Source: Lamellibrachia satsuma (Eukaryota > Annelida > Polychaeta > Sabellida > Siboglinidae). Taken from it: a DNA stretch of 64,000 nt. How positions within the stretch are numbered: position 1 is the first letter of the stretch; each line of letters starts with the position of its first letter. Under the pieces are notes generated by a model. The model saw only the letters and a list, made by a program, of their open reading frames with translations, did no database searches and was not told the origin of the DNA. Made by a program: the position numbers and the translations under genes. Positions 60,418-64,000 of the stretch are shown piece by piece. The stretch is from the NCBI GenBank assembly GCA_033239005.1, contig BSQZ01000107.1, forward strand, positions 828,501-892,500. Direction: 5' to 3'.

Positions 60418-61258
60418 TTTCCCTCTATCTCCTTTCTTAGTTCCCCAATTCTTTCTGCTTCACTCTATCTCCTTTCTTAGTTTCCCCCATTCTTCCTTTT
60501 CCCTCTATCTCTTTCTTTGTTTCCCCCATTCTTCCTTTTCCCTCTATCTCCTTCTTTAGATTCCTCAATTCTTCCTGTTTCCCTCTATCTCCTTTCTTAG
60601 TTCCCCTTTCTTCCTGTTTCCCTCTATCTCCTTTCTCAGTTTCCCCCATTCTTCCTGTTTCCCTCTATCCCTTTCTTATTTCCCCCATTCTTCCTGTTTC
60701 CCTCTATCTCTTTCTCAATTTCCCCCATTCTTTCTGTTTTCCTCTCTCTCCTTTCATAGTTTCCCACATTCCCTCTGTTTCCCTCTATCTCCTTTCTTAG
60801 TTTCCTCCATTCTTCCCGTTTTCCTCTATCTCCTTTCATAGTTTCCCACATTCCCTCTGTTTCCCTCTATCTCCTTTCTTAGTTTCCCCATTCTTTCTGT
60901 TTCACTCTATCTCCTTTCTCAGTTTCCCCCATTCTTCCTGTTCTCCTCTATCTCTTTTCATAGTTTCCCACATTCTTTCTGTTTCCCTCTATCTCCTTTG
61001 TTAGTTTCCAATATTCGTCCTGTTTCCCTCTATCTCCTTTCTTAGTTTCCAATATTCTTCCTGTTTCCCTCCTTTGTTAGTTTCCCAATTCTTCCTGGTT
61101 CCCACTATCTCCTTTCTTCGTCCCCCATTCTTCCTGTTCCCCTTCTCCTTTCTTAGTTTTCCCCATTCTTCCTGTTTCCCTCTATCTCCTTTCTTCGTCC
61201 CCCATTCTTCCTGTTCATCTTCTCCTTTCTTAGTTCCCACATTCTTCCTGTTTACCCC
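60418..61258. repeat. Pyrimidine-rich minisatellite, about 40-bp unit, about 20 copies
   Basis: The unit is TTTCCCCCATTCTTCCTGTT, TCCCTCTATCTCCTTTCTTAG with length variation (37-42 bp). It is almost pure pyrimidine on the plus strand over more than 800 bp. Confidence 0.95.
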
Positions 61259-61376
61259 AGTGTTAATATGACATTGTTATATATAAATATGTTAAATATA
61301 ATAATTCAATAAACTTTTAGTTCAGTACTAGAACATTCTAACCTCGTCATATGTTAATTGTAACTGATGACTCAAA

Positions 61377-62508
<1,132 letters not shown>

Positions 62509-63066
62509 TTGAGTGTTACTTTTCAAAATCGGGCGAGGAAAGACGGGGAATTTATGGGGGATTCCATCATTAGGAAAGTGAATAAAATTGTAAACAGAGG
62601 AGATGACATAACAGTATGCCTACCAGGGGCAAAAATAGAGGATATAGCAGAGAAGGCAGGACAAGTCATGGGTGGTGGCACGGGAGGTGCTGTTCTCGTG
62701 CATGTGGGAACGAACAATGCCGAGAAGGAGGGAATGTCAGCCATTGTTGGTAAGTACAGGAGGTTGGTCAAGACACTTAAAGAGGTACGAGTTGGACATA
62801 ACGTATTGTCGGGGATATTACCAATAATGGGAGGCAGGGGTGAGGAATATAGGAACTGTAGGAGGATGGCGATCAACACACAAGTACATAAGGTATGCAT
62901 GGAAGAGAGAGTAGGCTTCGTAGACATGTGGTTAAACTTTGTGGGAAGAGATGACTTTTTCATGAGAGATGGACTACATCTGACAGGGAAGGGTGCTGCA
63001 GTTCTTGGGTGTGAGTTTGTCAGAGTTGTCGACGAGGGCACAGGTACCATAAATTATTTAAACTAG
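62509..63066 (+). pseudogene. LINE ORF1 fragment: SGNH/GDSL-like esterase domain
   Basis: The open frame contains the SGNH blocks in order: FMGDSIIRKV (block I nucleophile Ser in GDS), the Gly/Asn pair in LVHVGTNNAE (block III), and MRDGLHLTGKG (block V with Asp and His). The spacing of about 150 residues between blocks I and V fits. CR1-clade ORF1 proteins are known to carry such an esterase domain. There is no ATG upstream of the domain in this frame (the frame opens from TTG at 62509), so the N-terminus, including any zinc-finger or RRM part, is missing or lies in another frame. The stop is at 63064-63066. Confidence 0.75.
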
Positions 63067-63149
63067 ATGTGCAGGGGGAACTGACAGAGAAAACTCAAAG
63101 GAGTACTACTACAAATACACATCCAAAGAAATGTTCACCAATAATTTCA

Positions 63150-64000
63150 GGCAATGATCTTAAATGTGTATGCTTAAATGCCAGGAGTATAGTAAATAAA
63201 AAAGTGAGTTAGACATTATGGTAGCAGATATTGATCCTCATGTAATAGGCATCATGGAATCATGGGCAAATAAAGATATAGTAGATGTTGAGTTAGTACT
63301 GACAGGCTATGTAATGTTTAGGAAGGATAGACGAGAAAGAAGGGGAGGTGGAGTAATTTTAAATATATTAAAGGATCTATCCAAGCATATGAAATACCAC
63401 AGAAAAGTGAAGCAGATTGTGAGGAAGCAATTTGGTGTAACATAGTTACCAGGAACTCAACATTAACAATAGGAGTAGTTTATCGTAGTCCTAACATAGA
63501 ACAAGAGGAAGATGTAAAATTACAAAAGGCGATAAGGGAGGTGAGCAAGGGAGAATGTGTTATAATGGGTGATTTTAACCATGGCCATATACAATGGGAA
63601 TCATTAGAGAGTGCTGGAGGTGACGACCATTAGTTTCTACTTCTAACACAGGATTGTTTCCTTACTCAACATGTCTTGGAACCAACCAGAGGTGGGAATG
63701 TGTTGGATTTAATATTGTCTTCTCAAAATGAATTAGTTGACAGTTAATGTACATGAACCTTTGGGTTCAAGTGACCATAACCAAATCCATTTTAATATAA
63801 AAGTAAAAACAGGGAATACATATAAAAAACAATGGAGGAGAAACTTCAACAAAGGCAAATATAAAGAGATGAGAACATATCTAGCAAATATAGATTGGAA
63901 TAACTTGCTGAAGAACAAGACACCAACAGAATGCTGGACTTGTTTAAAATATGAGATTGAGGGCATTATTGAGAAATATTTTCCATTAAGAAAACAAGGG
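63150..64000 (+). pseudogene. LINE ORF2 start: endonuclease, frameshifted, partial
   Basis: CLNARSIVNKK then DIMVADIDPHVIGIMESWAN, RRGGGVILN, a frame break near 63360, YRSPNI (about 63483), MGDFNHGHIQW (about 63562), SDHNQIHFNI (about 63775) and EIEGIIEKYFPLRKQG at the edge. It aligns throughout with the endonuclease of copy 2 and includes the N-terminal residues that copy 2 lacks. Breaks near 63208, 63360, 63445 and 63745 make it non-functional. Confidence 0.85.

Larger units (their letters stand above)
62509..64000 (+). mobile_element. CR1-like LINE copy 3, 5' half, runs off the right edge
   Basis: An ORF1 with an esterase domain is followed about 100 bp later by the start of ORF2 (endonuclease). 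This is the only copy in the window that shows the family's ORF1. ORF2 carries several frameshifts, so the copy is dead. The RT should lie beyond 64000. Confidence 0.85.

Overview
The window looks like repeat-rich nuclear DNA of a marine invertebrate. Split genes with GT-AG introns, CR1-like non-LTR retrotransposons, tRNA-derived SINEs, TTAA- and hAT-type MITEs and very many unrelated minisatellites all point to a metazoan. A mollusc, perhaps a gastropod, is my best guess, but no gene in the window settles the taxon. Nothing looks bacterial or viral. By my rough sum about one third of the window is tandem repeat.

Layout. 1-11480 is one continuous satellite built from a 20-bp and a 14-bp module. 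11990-17063 (+) holds the last six coding exons of galactocerebrosidase (GALC, GH59); the 5' part of the gene must lie left of the window, so the satellite probably sits inside a GALC intron. 17.1-22.3 kb holds a SINE, a MITE and a CR1-like LINE interrupted by an inverted copy of its own family. 22.35-26.69 kb looks like an old DNA transposon with inverted ends and a THAP-domain relic, itself hit by a different non-LTR retrotransposon. 30588-43029 (-) is a calmodulin-like gene: four coding exons join in phase, and a candidate fifth exon carries only the start codon. Its introns carry several minisatellites, microsatellites, a SINE, a MITE and old LINE pieces. 44.6 kb has a pure CTG/CAG tract of 64 units. 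45-50.3 kb holds SINEs, minisatellites and a long inverted repeat. 50.9-57.6 kb is a diverged tandem duplication, one copy of which carries a 4.7-kb insertion made almost entirely of a 29-bp minisatellite bounded by hAT-like terminal repeats. 58.6-64 kb holds a MITE with GGGTGGGGCAA ends, LINE fragments, a pyrimidine-rich minisatellite and the 5' half of another CR1-like LINE with an SGNH-esterase ORF1.

Only two host genes are supported (GALC and the calmodulin-like gene). They lie in a convergent arrangement separated by transposon wreckage, and nothing suggests they work together. Almost all long open reading frames in the window are by-products of tandem repeats. The most interesting structures are nested or layered: LINE within LINE, LINE within a THAP/TIR transposon, minisatellite within a TIR element within a tandem duplication.
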